Assembly (NCBI RefSeq): GCF_003265345.1
Contig: NZ_QFWW01000013.1
Span: 187,321 to 251,320, forward strand
Source of the DNA: Lentzea terrae
Lineage (GTDB): Bacteria; Actinomycetota; Actinomycetes; Mycobacteriales; Pseudonocardiaceae
Direction of reading: 5' to 3'
Length of the DNA: 64,000 nt
Shown here one piece after another: positions 34,651 through 43,087 of this stretch. The notes under the pieces were generated by a model, which was not told where the DNA came from, made no database searches, and was given only the letters and a program-made list of their open reading frames with translations. Both the position numbers and the translations under genes were made by a program. The first letter of the stretch is position 1; the number at the start of each line of letters is the position of its first letter.

Positions 34651-36231
34651 ATGCCCACCACCGGCAACCCGGTGCTGAACCTCAGCGTCTTCGCGGTGTT
34701 CGTCCTGATCACCCTGTACATCGTCTACCGGGCTTCGAGCCGGAACGTGACGGCGTCGGACTACTACGCCGCGGGCAGCTCGTTCACCGGCGCCCAGAAC
34801 GGCGTGGCGCTCTCCGGTGACTTCCTGTCGGCCGCGTCGTTCCTCGGCATCTCCGGCGGTATCGCGGCGCACGGCTACGACGGGTTCCTCTACTCCGTCG
34901 GCTGGGTCGTCGCGTGGCTGGTCGGCCTGCTGCTGATCGCCGAGGGCCTGCGCAACACCGGCCGCTTCACCGTCGGCGACGTGCTGGCGTTCCGGATGAA
35001 GCAGCGCCCGGTGCGCGCGGCCGCCGCGAACGCCACCCTGGTGATCTCGTTCTTCTACATGATCGCTCAGATGGCCGGCGCCGGCGGGCTGATCGCGTTG
35101 CTGCTCAACGTGTCCTCGAAGTGGGGACAGGCGCTGCTGATCGCGGTGGTCGGCATGGTCATGGTGCTCTACGTGCTGGTCGGCGGCATGAAGGGCACCA
35201 CCTGGGTGCAGATCATCAAGGCCGTCCTGCTGCTGCTCTGCGTGACGCTGATGAGCATCTTCCTGCTGGGCAAGTTCGGTTTCAGCCTGTCCGAGATCAT
35301 GCAGACGGCCACCGAGAACAACAAGCTCGGCGAGGCCGTGCTCGATCCCGGTGCGAAGTACGGTTTCAGTGCTATGTCCAAACTGGACTTCGTCTCGCTG
35401 GCCCTGTCGCTGGTGCTGGGCATCGCCTCGCTGCCGCACGTGCTGATGCGCTTCTACACCGTGCCGAACGCGTCGGAAGCCCGTCGTTCGGTCGTGTGGG
35501 CGACCTGGACGATGGTCATCTTCTACCTGTGCACGCTGGTGATCGGCTTCGGCGCGATGGCACTGGTCGGCACCGACACCATCACCGCGGCGCCGGGTGG
35601 CGAGAACTCCGCCGCACCACTGCTGGCGTTCCGGATCGGTGGCGAGGTCCTGCTCGGCGTCGTGTCCGCGGTGGCGTTCGCCACGATCCTCGCGGTGGTC
35701 GCCGGTCTGACGTTGGCGGCGTCCGCCTCGTTCGCGCACGACGTGTACGCGAACGTGATCAAGCGTGGCAACGCCGAGCCGCGCAGGGAGATCCGGGTCG
35801 CCCGGCTGACCGCGGTCGTGGTCGGCATCCTGTCGATCATCGGTGGTATCGCGGCGAACGGCCAGAACGTGGCGTTCCTGGTGTCGCTGGCGCTGGCACT
35901 GGCCGCGTCCGCGAACCTGTCGACGATCCTCTACACGATCTTCTGGCGGCGCTTCAACACCACGGGCACGCTGTGGAGCATCTACGGCGGCCTGGGCTCG
36001 TGCCTGGTGCTGATCATCTTCTCGCCGGTGATGTCCGGCGCGAAGACGTCGATCTTCCCGGACGTGGACTTCGCGTGGTTCCCGCTGGGCAACCCCGGTC
36101 TCGTGTCGATCCCGTTCTCGTTCCTGTGCGGGTTCCTCGCCACGATCTTCTCGAAGCCGGAGCCCGAGATGGCGGAGCTGGCGGCGGAGATGGAAGTGCG
36201 GGCGATCTCGGGCATCGGCGCGAAGGCCTGA
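34651..36231 (+). CDS. Sodium:solute symporter (ActP/MctC-like carboxylate transporter)
   Basis: This 526-aa protein has about 13 membrane helices. SDYYAAGSSFTGAQNGVALSG and the GFLYSVGWVVAWLVG helix are typical of SSS-family acetate and monocarboxylate permeases (ActP, MctC). It is paired with DUF485, the usual operon layout. Its stop codon directly abuts the convergent response-regulator stop (TGA then TCA). It lies back to back with an OFA carboxylate transporter, so this region probably manages uptake of short organic acids. Confidence 0.92.
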   Translation: MPTTGNPVLNLSVFAVFVLITLYIVYRASSRNVTASDYYAAGSSFTGAQNGVALSGDFLSAASFLGISGGIAAHGYDGFLYSVGWVVAWLVGLLLIAEGLRNTGRFTVGDVLAFRMKQRPVRAAAANATLVISFFYMIAQMAGAGGLIALLLNVSSKWGQALLIAVVGMVMVLYVLVGGMKGTTWVQIIKAVLLLLCVTLMSIFLLGKFGFSLSEIMQTATENNKLGEAVLDPGAKYGFSAMSKLDFVSLALSLVLGIASLPHVLMRFYTVPNASEARRSVVWATWTMVIFYLCTLVIGFGAMALVGTDTITAAPGGENSAAPLLAFRIGGEVLLGVVSAVAFATILAVVAGLTLAASASFAHDVYANVIKRGNAEPRREIRVARLTAVVVGILSIIGGIAANGQNVAFLVSLALALAASANLSTILYTIFWRRFNTTGTLWSIYGGLGSCLVLIIFSPVMSGAKTSIFPDVDFAWFPLGNPGLVSIPFSFLCGFLATIFSKPEPEMAELAAEMEVRAISGIGAKA

Positions 36232-36879
36232 TCAGGCGGGGATGATCCCCGACTCGTGCGCGATGATCGCCGCCTGCACGCGGTTGCGGACGCCGAGCTG
36301 CCGGAAGATGGTGCTGACGTACACCTTCACGGTGCCCTCGACGACGTGGATGCGGGCGGCGATCTCGGCGTTGGACAGCCCGGCGCCGACGAGCCCGAGC
36401 ACCTCGCGTTCCCTGGCCGTCAGCACCTCGATCCGTTGCTTCGCACCTTGGCGGGGACGCGTGGTCGCGAGCTGGTCGACGACGCGCCTGGCGACGAGCG
36501 GTGACAGGTAGGCGGCGCCGCTCGCGACGGCGCGGACCCCGGAGATGATCTCCTGCGGGTCGCCGGTCTTCAGCACGAACCCGGCCGCGCCCTCCCCGAG
36601 CGCCCTGCTGATGTAGGCGTCGTCGGCGAACGTGGTCAGCACCAACGTCTTCGTGTCCGGATGGTGCCGGCGGATCCGGTTGGCCGCGTCCAGCCCGTCG
36701 AGTCCCGGCATGCGGATGTCGAGCACGGCGACGTCCGGCCGGTGCCGCGCCACCAGGTCGACCGCCTCGCGCCCGTTCTCCGCCTCCGCGACCACCTCGA
36801 TGTCTTTCGCGGTCGCGAGCACGGCCTGCACCCCGAACCGGACGACGGGCTCGTCGTCGGCGAGCACCACCCTGATCAA
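36232..36879 (-). CDS. LuxR-family response regulator (NarL/DesR type)
   Basis: A 215-aa regulator with a receiver domain (acidic pocket D8-D9, phospho-acceptor D54 in VAVLDIRMPG) and a C-terminal LuxR helix-turn-helix (LTAREREVLGLVGAGLSNAE). The start is TTG 36879, 5 nt after AGGAGGA, which yields the canonical LIRVVLADDEP opening. It overlaps the kinase gene's stop, so the pair is co-translated. Targets unknown. Confidence 0.92.
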   Translation of the reverse strand: MIRVVLADDEPVVRFGVQAVLATAKDIEVVAEAENGREAVDLVARHRPDVAVLDIRMPGLDGLDAANRIRRHHPDTKTLVLTTFADDAYISRALGEGAAGFVLKTGDPQEIISGVRAVASGAAYLSPLVARRVVDQLATTRPRQGAKQRIEVLTAREREVLGLVGAGLSNAEIAARIHVVEGTVKVYVSTIFRQLGVRNRVQAAIIAHESGIIPA

Positions 36880-38264
36880 CCGCTCCTCCTCGCGAGCCAC
36901 TGCTTGGACACGAGCCGATCCTGGCGGAAGCACAGCTGGTGCAGGTCGTCTCCCTGGTTGTCGAACGGGTTGGCGTGCGTGGAGTAGTAGCGGCACTCGG
37001 CGTTCGCCGGCGCGGTGACGCCGAGCGGGTTGTCGACGCGCGTGCGCAGCGGCAGGTCGAGATCGTCCTCGTGGTCGCCCAGCTCGGCCTGCGCGAACTG
37101 CTGTTGCGTGAGCACCGACGTCGCCGCGTCGAACACCATGTAGCCCGGCACACCGATCGCGATGCCCACACACACGACCGACGTGATCAGCACAGTGCGT
37201 TTGGCGCTTCTTCTGATCTCGGCCTCGGTGCGTTGTCTGCGCACGTGCGTGGGTGTCGTTCTCGGGAGTGGCCGTTCTGGGAGCTTTGCCCTCACCTCGA
37301 ACCCGCCGTCCTTCGGTCCGGCGTCGAACGAGCCACCGACCAGCGCGACGCGTTCGGCCAGGCCGACGAGTCCCTTGCCGCTGCCCACCGCGGTCGTCTT
37401 CGGCGCCGGTCCGTTGGTGATCCGCAGCTCGAGGTGCTCGGTGAGCGTGACGGCGACCTTCGCACCGGGGGCGTGCTTGATCACGTTGGTCAGCGCTTCG
37501 GCGACGACCCTGTGCACGGTTCTGGCGATGATCCCGTCGAGCTCTTGTGTGCGCTGGTTTCTCAGTTCGACGTCGAGGCCGCTCCGTTGGACCACTTCCT
37601 CGATCGTCGCCACGGGTTCGTCCTCGTCGGCGCGCAGCACCTGCATGACGTCGGCCAGTCGTTCCGCGGCTGCCGTGACGCTGGCTCGCGCGGTCTTGGC
37701 GGCTTCGCGTTGCCCGGCGGTGAGCGTCGGCTCCAGTTCCAGAGCCCCGACCAGCAACGCGGCCCTGGCGAGCTCGTGGCCGACGAGGTCGTGCATCTCC
37801 CCGGCGAGGCGGGCTCGTTCGGCGTCGCGGGCGTTGTCGGCGTCGCGTTCGAGGAGTGCGGCGTGCTCCCAGCCGACGTCCTGCAGCTCGGCGTACCTCC
37901 TGCGGAACCGCCCGAACGCCCACGGCACCACGCCGAGCACCCCGACGCCGGACGTGACGGCGAGCGCGGTGTCACTGCCTCCCCGCTCGGTCAGAGCAAC
38001 GACGACACCGGCGATCTCGGCGACGGTGAGCGCGATCGCGGTGGCCCGCGGGTCCTCCGCGTGCCGGCCGGAGAGGAAGCTGACCAACGCGAGCGCGGGC
38101 GCCAGCGCGATCACCCTGGCGTCGAACTCGACGCTGACGAGGTAGCAGACGAGCCACGCCCCCAGCGCGATTCCCAGTGCGACCGCGGGCCTGTTGCGCA
38201 CGACGACGAAAGCCGCCACGAACAGGACGAGGTAGAGCACAGCCTCCCACACAGCACCCATCAT
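36876..38264 (-). CDS. Sensor histidine kinase (HisKA_3) with C-terminal membrane-anchored extension
   Basis: A 462-aa kinase with about five N-terminal membrane helices (residues 5-120), a HisKA_3 dimer helix carrying H158 in EMHDLVGHEL, and an HATPase domain ending near residue 340. Unlike usual NarX-type kinases it continues with a basic linker, another membrane helix (about 355-375) and a polar tail with two Cys (ECRYYS and QLCFRQ) that would be outside the cell. The ATG overlaps the PAP2 stop (ATGA). Confidence 0.88.
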   Translation of the reverse strand: MMGAVWEAVLYLVLFVAAFVVVRNRPAVALGIALGAWLVCYLVSVEFDARVIALAPALALVSFLSGRHAEDPRATAIALTVAEIAGVVVALTERGGSDTALAVTSGVGVLGVVPWAFGRFRRRYAELQDVGWEHAALLERDADNARDAERARLAGEMHDLVGHELARAALLVGALELEPTLTAGQREAAKTARASVTAAAERLADVMQVLRADEDEPVATIEEVVQRSGLDVELRNQRTQELDGIIARTVHRVVAEALTNVIKHAPGAKVAVTLTEHLELRITNGPAPKTTAVGSGKGLVGLAERVALVGGSFDAGPKDGGFEVRAKLPERPLPRTTPTHVRRQRTEAEIRRSAKRTVLITSVVCVGIAIGVPGYMVFDAATSVLTQQQFAQAELGDHEDDLDLPLRTRVDNPLGVTAPANAECRYYSTHANPFDNQGDDLHQLCFRQDRLVSKQWLARRSG

Positions 38265-38737
38265 CCCAGCCGCTGCAGCACCACGGTCGGCGCGTCATCC
38301 TCGGTCCGCTTCTTCTTCAGCACAGCCGCAATCGCCCACGAAACGAGCGCGCCGAGCAACAGTCCGGCCAGAACGTCGTGTACATAGTGGACACCGACCA
38401 CGACCCTGGACGCCGCTGCCGCAACCGCGCACACCGCCGCCACCCAGCCGAGCGTCCGGTGCAGCGCCCAGATCGCCATCGCGGACGCCCCGGCGACCAC
38501 CGAGTGGTTGCTGGGGAACGACCAGTCACCCGGAGCCGGGCACTCGGCGAGCGATGGTGCTGTGCGGCACGGCCGTTCCTCCTGCACGACCAGCTTGATC
38601 ACCTCGCTCACCGCGTAGGCCAGCACAACCCCTGCGCCCGCGAGGAAAGCGCGCAGCCGGTGTTTCAGCACCAGCCAGCCGAACATCAGGACGAACACAC
38701 CCAGCACCGCGTCGGTGCCGATCACCAGCCAAGTCAC
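38261..38737 (-). CDS. PAP2-family membrane phosphatase
   Basis: A 158-aa polytopic protein carrying the three PAP2 motifs: KLVVQEERPCR, PSNHS and ASRVVVGVHYVHD. Family members dephosphorylate lipid phosphates such as phosphatidic acid or undecaprenyl diphosphate at the outer face of the membrane. It is the first gene of a coupled trio with the histidine kinase and response regulator, so the system may answer to a lipid or envelope state (inference). Confidence 0.9.
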   Translation of the reverse strand: MTWLVIGTDAVLGVFVLMFGWLVLKHRLRAFLAGAGVVLAYAVSEVIKLVVQEERPCRTAPSLAECPAPGDWSFPSNHSVVAGASAMAIWALHRTLGWVAAVCAVAAAASRVVVGVHYVHDVLAGLLLGALVSWAIAAVLKKKRTEDDAPTVVLQRLG

Positions 38738-38861
38738 CCAATCGAAGCTAGGAAGATCGCGGTACGGGCGCCTCTGCCGATCGGAACCGGGTGACCCTTA
38801 CTTTCGACAAGGTCGGCGGCGACGGCAGGACCGTTGCAGAATCCACCGCACAGGAGGTGCT

Positions 38862-39989
38862 GTGCTGATCCAACGGGCCGCCATCGCACTCGTCCAGGTC
38901 CTGGGCCTGGCCGTGTGGTTCTCGATGTCCGCGGTCGTGCCGTCGCTGCGCACCGAGTGGGGCATCAGCGCGGGCGCGGCGGTGTGGCTGACAGCGTCCG
39001 TGCAGCTCGGGTTCGTCACGGGCGCGGTCGGCGCCACGGTGCTCAACCTGGCCGACCGCGTCCGCCCGCACCTGCTGCTCGCGATCTCCGCGGCGGCGGG
39101 TGCGGCGTTGACGTTGGTGCTCGGGCTCACCGCGGATGGTCTGGCGATGGCGATTCCGCTGCGGTTCCTGACTGGTGTGGCGCTGGCCGGCGTCTACCCG
39201 GTGGGCATGAAGCTGATGGCGTCCTGGTCGGAGACGAGGACCCGTGGCCGGGCGCTCGGGGTCCTGATCGGAGCGTTGACGCTCGGCAGCGCGCTCCCCC
39301 ACGTGTTCGGGCAACTGCCGTGGCGCGAGGTGCTCGTCAGCGCGGCCGCGATCGCCTTCCTCGGGGCGCTGACGGCGCTGTTGTTCGTCCGGCCGGGACC
39401 GTTCCTCACCACGGCGACCGCCCAGCTCAACCCGCGCTACGCCGTGCAGATGTTCCGCGAACGCAAGCCTCGGCTGGTGAACCTCGGCTACTACGGGCAC
39501 ATGTGGGAGCTGTACGCGCTGTGGACGTGGCTGCCGACGTTCCTGCTGAGCGCTCGGGAACCCGTTGGCCTCACGGTGTTCCTCACGATGGGCGTGGCCG
39601 GCTTCGCCGGCTGCCTCGTCGGTGGCTGGGCGGCGGACCGGTTCGGCCGCGCGCCCGCCGCCGTCGGTGCGTTGACGGTGAGCGGGCTCTGCTGCCTGTT
39701 CTCGCCGCTGGCCTGGGGCACGCCGCTGCTGATCGCGTTCTGCGCGGTGTGGGGTGCGTCGGTGATCGCCGACTCCGGCGTGTTCAGCACGTCGTTGAGC
39801 GAGGTCGCCGACCCGCGCTACGTCGGGACGGCGCTCACCGCGCTGACCGCCATCGGCTTCGGGCTGACGGTGGTCAGCATCCAGCTCGTTCCGCTCATGG
39901 CCGAGCTCGTGACCTGGCGTTACGCGTTCCTGCTGCTCGTGCCGGGGCCCGTGATCGGGGCGCTCGCCATGCTCAGGACCAGGTCGTAG
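38862..39989 (+). CDS. MFS transporter
   Basis: This 375-aa carrier has about 12 membrane helices, a cytoplasmic SWSETRTRGRALGVLIGA loop typical of MFS motif A/D regions, and GGWAADRFGRAPAA as the second-half motif A. The start GTG 38862 lies 2 nt after AGGAGGTG, tighter than usual, but the start is clear. Family resemblance is to cyanate and drug efflux carriers. Its last 70 nt overlap the convergent DinB gene. Substrate unknown. Confidence 0.87.
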   Translation: MLIQRAAIALVQVLGLAVWFSMSAVVPSLRTEWGISAGAAVWLTASVQLGFVTGAVGATVLNLADRVRPHLLLAISAAAGAALTLVLGLTADGLAMAIPLRFLTGVALAGVYPVGMKLMASWSETRTRGRALGVLIGALTLGSALPHVFGQLPWREVLVSAAAIAFLGALTALLFVRPGPFLTTATAQLNPRYAVQMFRERKPRLVNLGYYGHMWELYALWTWLPTFLLSAREPVGLTVFLTMGVAGFAGCLVGGWAADRFGRAPAAVGALTVSGLCCLFSPLAWGTPLLIAFCAVWGASVIADSGVFSTSLSEVADPRYVGTALTALTAIGFGLTVVSIQLVPLMAELVTWRYAFLLLVPGPVIGALAMLRTRS

Positions 39990-40489
39990 AAGCCGTCGGG
40001 GTTGTCCGCGCCGGATCGTCCGTCGATCAGCTCGCGCACGATGTCGCAGTGGCCGGCGTGCTGCGCGGTCTCGGCCACGACGCGCACGAGCAGGTGCCCG
40101 AACGTGGTCTCCCGCTTGTGCTCAGCCCACCACTCCACCGAGGCCGGTGCGTCCAGCGGCAGTTCGGCGATCGACTCGTCGCTGTGCTTCCAGGCCGCGC
40201 GGTAGAGGTCGAGGAGGTACTCGCGGCTCTCGTCCGGTTTGGCCCACATGTCGCCGTTCTCCCAGACCGATCCGTCCTCGTTCCACGGCAGCTTGACCGG
40301 CGCTGGACGGCCCGCGCTGTCGCCGAGGTAGCCGAACTCGATGCCGATCAGGTGCTTCACGAGGCCGAGCAGGTTGGTGCCGCTGGGCACGAGCGGGCGG
40401 CGCACGTCGTACTCGCTCAATCCGTCCAAAGAGGACACGACGGAGTTGCGCGAGTCCTGCAGGTACCGCTGGAGATCCTGAGCCATCAT
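39920..40489 (-). CDS. DinB/DUF664-family protein
   Basis: A 189-aa four-helix-bundle protein of the DinB/YfiT superfamily, with metal-binding His positions in VKHLIGIEFGYLG and AETAQHAGHCDIVREL. The superfamily includes thiol transferases (mycothiol- and bacillithiol-dependent) and many unknowns. ATG 40489 overlaps the stop of the frameshifted gene upstream. A paralogue sharing the AETxQHAGHxDI block is at 41399. Confidence 0.87.
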   Translation of the reverse strand: MMAQDLQRYLQDSRNSVVSSLDGLSEYDVRRPLVPSGTNLLGLVKHLIGIEFGYLGDSAGRPAPVKLPWNEDGSVWENGDMWAKPDESREYLLDLYRAAWKHSDESIAELPLDAPASVEWWAEHKRETTFGHLLVRVVAETAQHAGHCDIVRELIDGRSGADNPDGFYDLVLSMASAPITGPGTSSRNA

Positions 40490-40844
40490 GCGCCGACCTT
40501 AACGACGACCTCCGACGGTTTAGCGACGGTTTCGGCAGCGGGGCCCAGCACGTCCGGCGCGGTGCCCACTGGCTGTACACGGCGGTGACGTGCCCCCGCT
40601 GACCGAACGACGGCGCGGTCTGCTCGATGCGGACCACCCTGCCCTCGTTCTCCTCCTGCTCCACCAGCCGGACCGTGTCGCGATCGACGCGGGTGAGCAG
40701 GTTGGCGGCGTGGTAGTCCTGCGTGGCGAGCGACAGGTCTCGCACGTACGGCCCGACCCACGGCGCGTCGTTGAGGCCCGTGCTGGAGAACGTCTTGCCC
40801 GGCGGCATGGTCAGGTCGCTGTGCTGCAGGTACCTGTCGTCCAC
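40486..40844 (-). pseudogene. Frameshifted gene of unknown family upstream of DinB
   Basis: From GTG 40844 down to about 40566 one minus-strand frame has strong coding bias (YLQHSDLTMPPGKTFSSTGL...HVTAVYSQW). From there the coding bias moves to the next frame, which ends KPSEVVVKVGA at the stop 40486, overlapping the DinB ATG as ATGA. Restoring one G in the CCC run near 40565-40567 joins both parts into about 120 residues. No signal peptide or convincing start is seen, so the 5' end may also be lost. Family not recognised. Confidence 0.6.
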
Positions 40845-41037
40845 GGTGACGAGCGGTATGCGTCTCGTCCGGTCCCTGCTGCTCGTCGTGACCGCGTGCT
40901 CGGCAACGCCCGCCGACCCGCAGGGCCCTGTTCAAGACGTGGCGGCGGGCGATCCTGGAGTATCGCCACGAGTCTGGCAAAGCTCACGTCGGGCGGACGC
41001 GCGTTTGCGCGTCCGGCTCGGCGGAAACCACGAGGGC
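40845..41037. other. Decayed interval between the frameshifted gene and a small acidic gene
   Basis: A plus-strand ATG at 40858 starts a lipoprotein-like N terminus (MRLVRSLLLVVTACSATPA with a VTAC lipobox) whose coding signal fades after about 23 codons. A second plus frame, open from 40892, ends in a TGA overlapping the ATG at 41038. The interval reads like remnants of one or two broken genes. Confidence 0.4.
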
Positions 41038-41235
41038 ATGACCGAACACCAGCAGTTCACCACGCCCGAGGGTGGCGGCGAGCCCGTGGACGACGAGCCG
41101 GACGCGGTCGCGGTCGAGGCCGGCGCGAGCGAGCACGTCACCGCGGCGGAGGAGACCGCCATGCACATCGACGAGACCGAGGAGGGCGGCGGCCGCGTCG
41201 ACCGGCCCGACGACGGTTACCTGCGCGACCGATGA
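41038..41235 (+). CDS. Small acidic hypothetical protein
   Basis: The 65-aa product is rich in Glu, Asp, Gly and Ala with no predicted membrane segment or motif. ATG 41038 follows CGAGGGC. Composition suggests disorder. It could be a real small protein or the tail of the decayed locus upstream. Function unknown. Confidence 0.45.
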   Translation: MTEHQQFTTPEGGGEPVDDEPDAVAVEAGASEHVTAAEETAMHIDETEEGGGRVDRPDDGYLRDR

Positions 41236-41398
41236 GTGCACTTTCGGCTGAGTGACCGACAGTCACGCCCAGGTCAGGCTCGGATCGCTTGAACCGCGCT
41301 CGAATTTCGCTTGAGCGGCCGCTCGTCTAGGACACAAGCTGACCTCAAGCGGTCATAGAGTCCTTCATGTCGGGACAAACGAGCGAAGGACAAGAGCG

Positions 41399-41917
41399 AT
41401 GACCACCACCGAGATCCTCACCGGCGAGCGCGCGGACCTCCTCGAGACCCTGCGGCAGCACCGCTGGTTCCTGACGTTCACCGCGCAGGGCCTCACCGAC
41501 GAGCAGGCCGCGTCCAGCCCGACGGTCAGCGCGCTGTCGATCGGCGGCCTCATCAAGCACGTCGCGTCGGTCGAGGAGAACTGGGTCAAGTTCATCGAGC
41601 ACGGCACCGAGGCCATGGCGTCCGACCCCGAGTCGACGGACTACGAGAACCACGAGGCCAACTTCCGGATGGAGCCGGGCGAGACCCTCGCGAGCATCAT
41701 CGAGCGCTACAACGCGGTCGCGGCCTACACCGACAAGCTGGTCGAGACGGTGGACATGGACCTCTCGCACGCGCTGCCGGCCGCACCGTGGTTCCCCGAG
41801 GGCAAGATGTGGTCGGCGCGGCGCGTGTTCGTGCACATCGTGGCCGAGACCTCGCAGCACGCGGGCCACGCCGACATCATCCGCGAGACGATCGACGGCC
41901 AGAAGACGATGGGCTGA
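41399..41917 (+). CDS. DinB-family protein
   Basis: A 172-aa DinB/YfiT four-helix protein with His positions in GLIKHVASVEENW and AETSQHAGHADIIRETIDG. It shares the C-terminal His block with the protein at 39920, about 1 kb away on the opposite strand, so the two are paralogues. AGGACAAGAGCG precedes the ATG. It may be a thiol-dependent transferase; the substrate is unknown. Confidence 0.9.
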   Translation: MTTTEILTGERADLLETLRQHRWFLTFTAQGLTDEQAASSPTVSALSIGGLIKHVASVEENWVKFIEHGTEAMASDPESTDYENHEANFRMEPGETLASIIERYNAVAAYTDKLVETVDMDLSHALPAAPWFPEGKMWSARRVFVHIVAETSQHAGHADIIRETIDGQKTMG

Positions 41918-41931
41918 GACCCCTCTGGACC

Positions 41932-41955
41932 GGGGCCGCCTAGATGCGCGGCCCC
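41932..41955. terminator. Hairpin between convergent genes
   Basis: GGGGCCGC and GCGGCCCC pair perfectly through 8 bp around an 8-nt loop, between the DinB stop (41917) and the SMP-30 stop, which it overlaps. There is no T-tract, but such stems often end transcription in both directions in high-GC genomes. Confidence 0.5.
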
Positions 41956-42839
41956 GAGAAGTTCACCCGCAGCGTGTACACCGAGCTCGACGCGGTGATG
42001 AACAGGTCGTTGCGCCGCGGCCCGCCGAAGGTCAGGTTGGAGCACACCTCAGGGATCCGCAGCTTGCCGATCCGCGTGCCGTCCGGGGCGAAGCAGTGCA
42101 GGCCGTCGTGCGCGGCGGCCCAGACCCGTCCGGCGGCATCGACGCGGATGCCGTCGAAACCCCCGGCGTCGCTGGTCGCGAAGATCTCGCCACCCGAGAG
42201 CGCCTTGCCGTCCTCCACCCGGAACACCCTGATGTGACTGGGGTTCTGGCGGGTGTCGGCGATGTAGAGCAGCGAGGAGTCGAGCGAGAACGCCAGCCCG
42301 TTCGGCCGGGAGAAGTCGTCCGCCACGATCGTCACGGACCCGTCGACCGGATCGGCGCGGTAGACGTGGCACGCGCCGATCTCGCTCTCGGCCTGGTGTC
42401 CCTCGTAGTCGCTGTCGATCCCGTAGCTGGGGTCGGTGAACCAGATCGCGCCGTCCGCCGACTCGACGACGTCGTTGGGGCTGTTGAACCTCTTGCCCCG
42501 GTAGGTCTCGGCGAGCACGGTGGTCGAGCCGTCGTGCTCGGTGCGGGTCACGCGGCGGTTGCCCTGTTCGCAGCTGACGAGCCGGCCCTGGCGGTCGACC
42601 GTGTGCCCGTTGTGGAACCCGGCCGGCTCGCGGAAGACACCGACGGCGCCGGTGCACTCGTCCCAGCGCAGCACCCGGTCGTTCGGGATGTCGCTGAACA
42701 CCAGGTAGCGGCCCGCGGGAAAGTACGCGGGCCCCTCGGTCCACCGGCAGCCGGTGTGCAGCCGCTGGATCCACTCGTCGCCGTTGACGCGGGCGAACCG
42801 GTCGTCCAGAGCGACGAAGTCCGCTTTGACCTTGTCCAC
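41940..42839 (-). CDS. SMP-30/gluconolactonase-family hydrolase
   Basis: This 299-aa six-bladed propeller has the family marks WTEGPAYFPAGRYLVFSDIP, FNSPNDVVESADGAIWFTDP and RPNGLAFSLDSSLLYIADT, which supply the Glu, Asn and Asp metal ligands. Members hydrolyse sugar lactones. The start is GTG 42839. No sugar-catabolism gene is adjacent; a broken Lrp-like gene is divergent. Confidence 0.9.
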   Translation of the reverse strand: MDKVKADFVALDDRFARVNGDEWIQRLHTGCRWTEGPAYFPAGRYLVFSDIPNDRVLRWDECTGAVGVFREPAGFHNGHTVDRQGRLVSCEQGNRRVTRTEHDGSTTVLAETYRGKRFNSPNDVVESADGAIWFTDPSYGIDSDYEGHQAESEIGACHVYRADPVDGSVTIVADDFSRPNGLAFSLDSSLLYIADTRQNPSHIRVFRVEDGKALSGGEIFATSDAGGFDGIRVDAAGRVWAAAHDGLHCFAPDGTRIGKLRIPEVCSNLTFGGPRRNDLFITASSSVYTLRVNFSGPRI

Positions 42840-42850
42840 GTGCTACCCCG

Positions 42851-43087
42851 CAGTTCTTCGAACCTGATGACGTAGATCGCATTCTGCTCGTGGAGCTGCA
42901 GCGGAACGCGACCCAGGCCTACGCCGCGCTCGGCAAGGCGGTCGGGCTGTCCGCCGGGCCGCCCACGAACGGGTCTGCAAGCTGCGGGAACAGGGCGTCG
43001 TCCGGCGCAGGCTGTACGCCGTCGACGGCGTCACCGGGACGCAGACGATCGTGGTGCTGGAATCGTTCTTCGAACGGCCCGAGCTAG
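42851..43087 (+). pseudogene. Lrp/AsnC-type regulator remnant
   Basis: One frame reads DDVDRILLVELQRNATQAYA then LGKAVGLSAG, the Lrp/AsnC helix-turn-helix start; after about 42958 the coding frame shifts to read AHERVCKLREQGVVRRRLYA and on to FFERPEL. No start codon opens the first frame and the ligand-binding RAM domain is missing. It is a truncated, frameshifted regulator remnant between the lactonase and an envelope enzyme gene. Confidence 0.7.
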
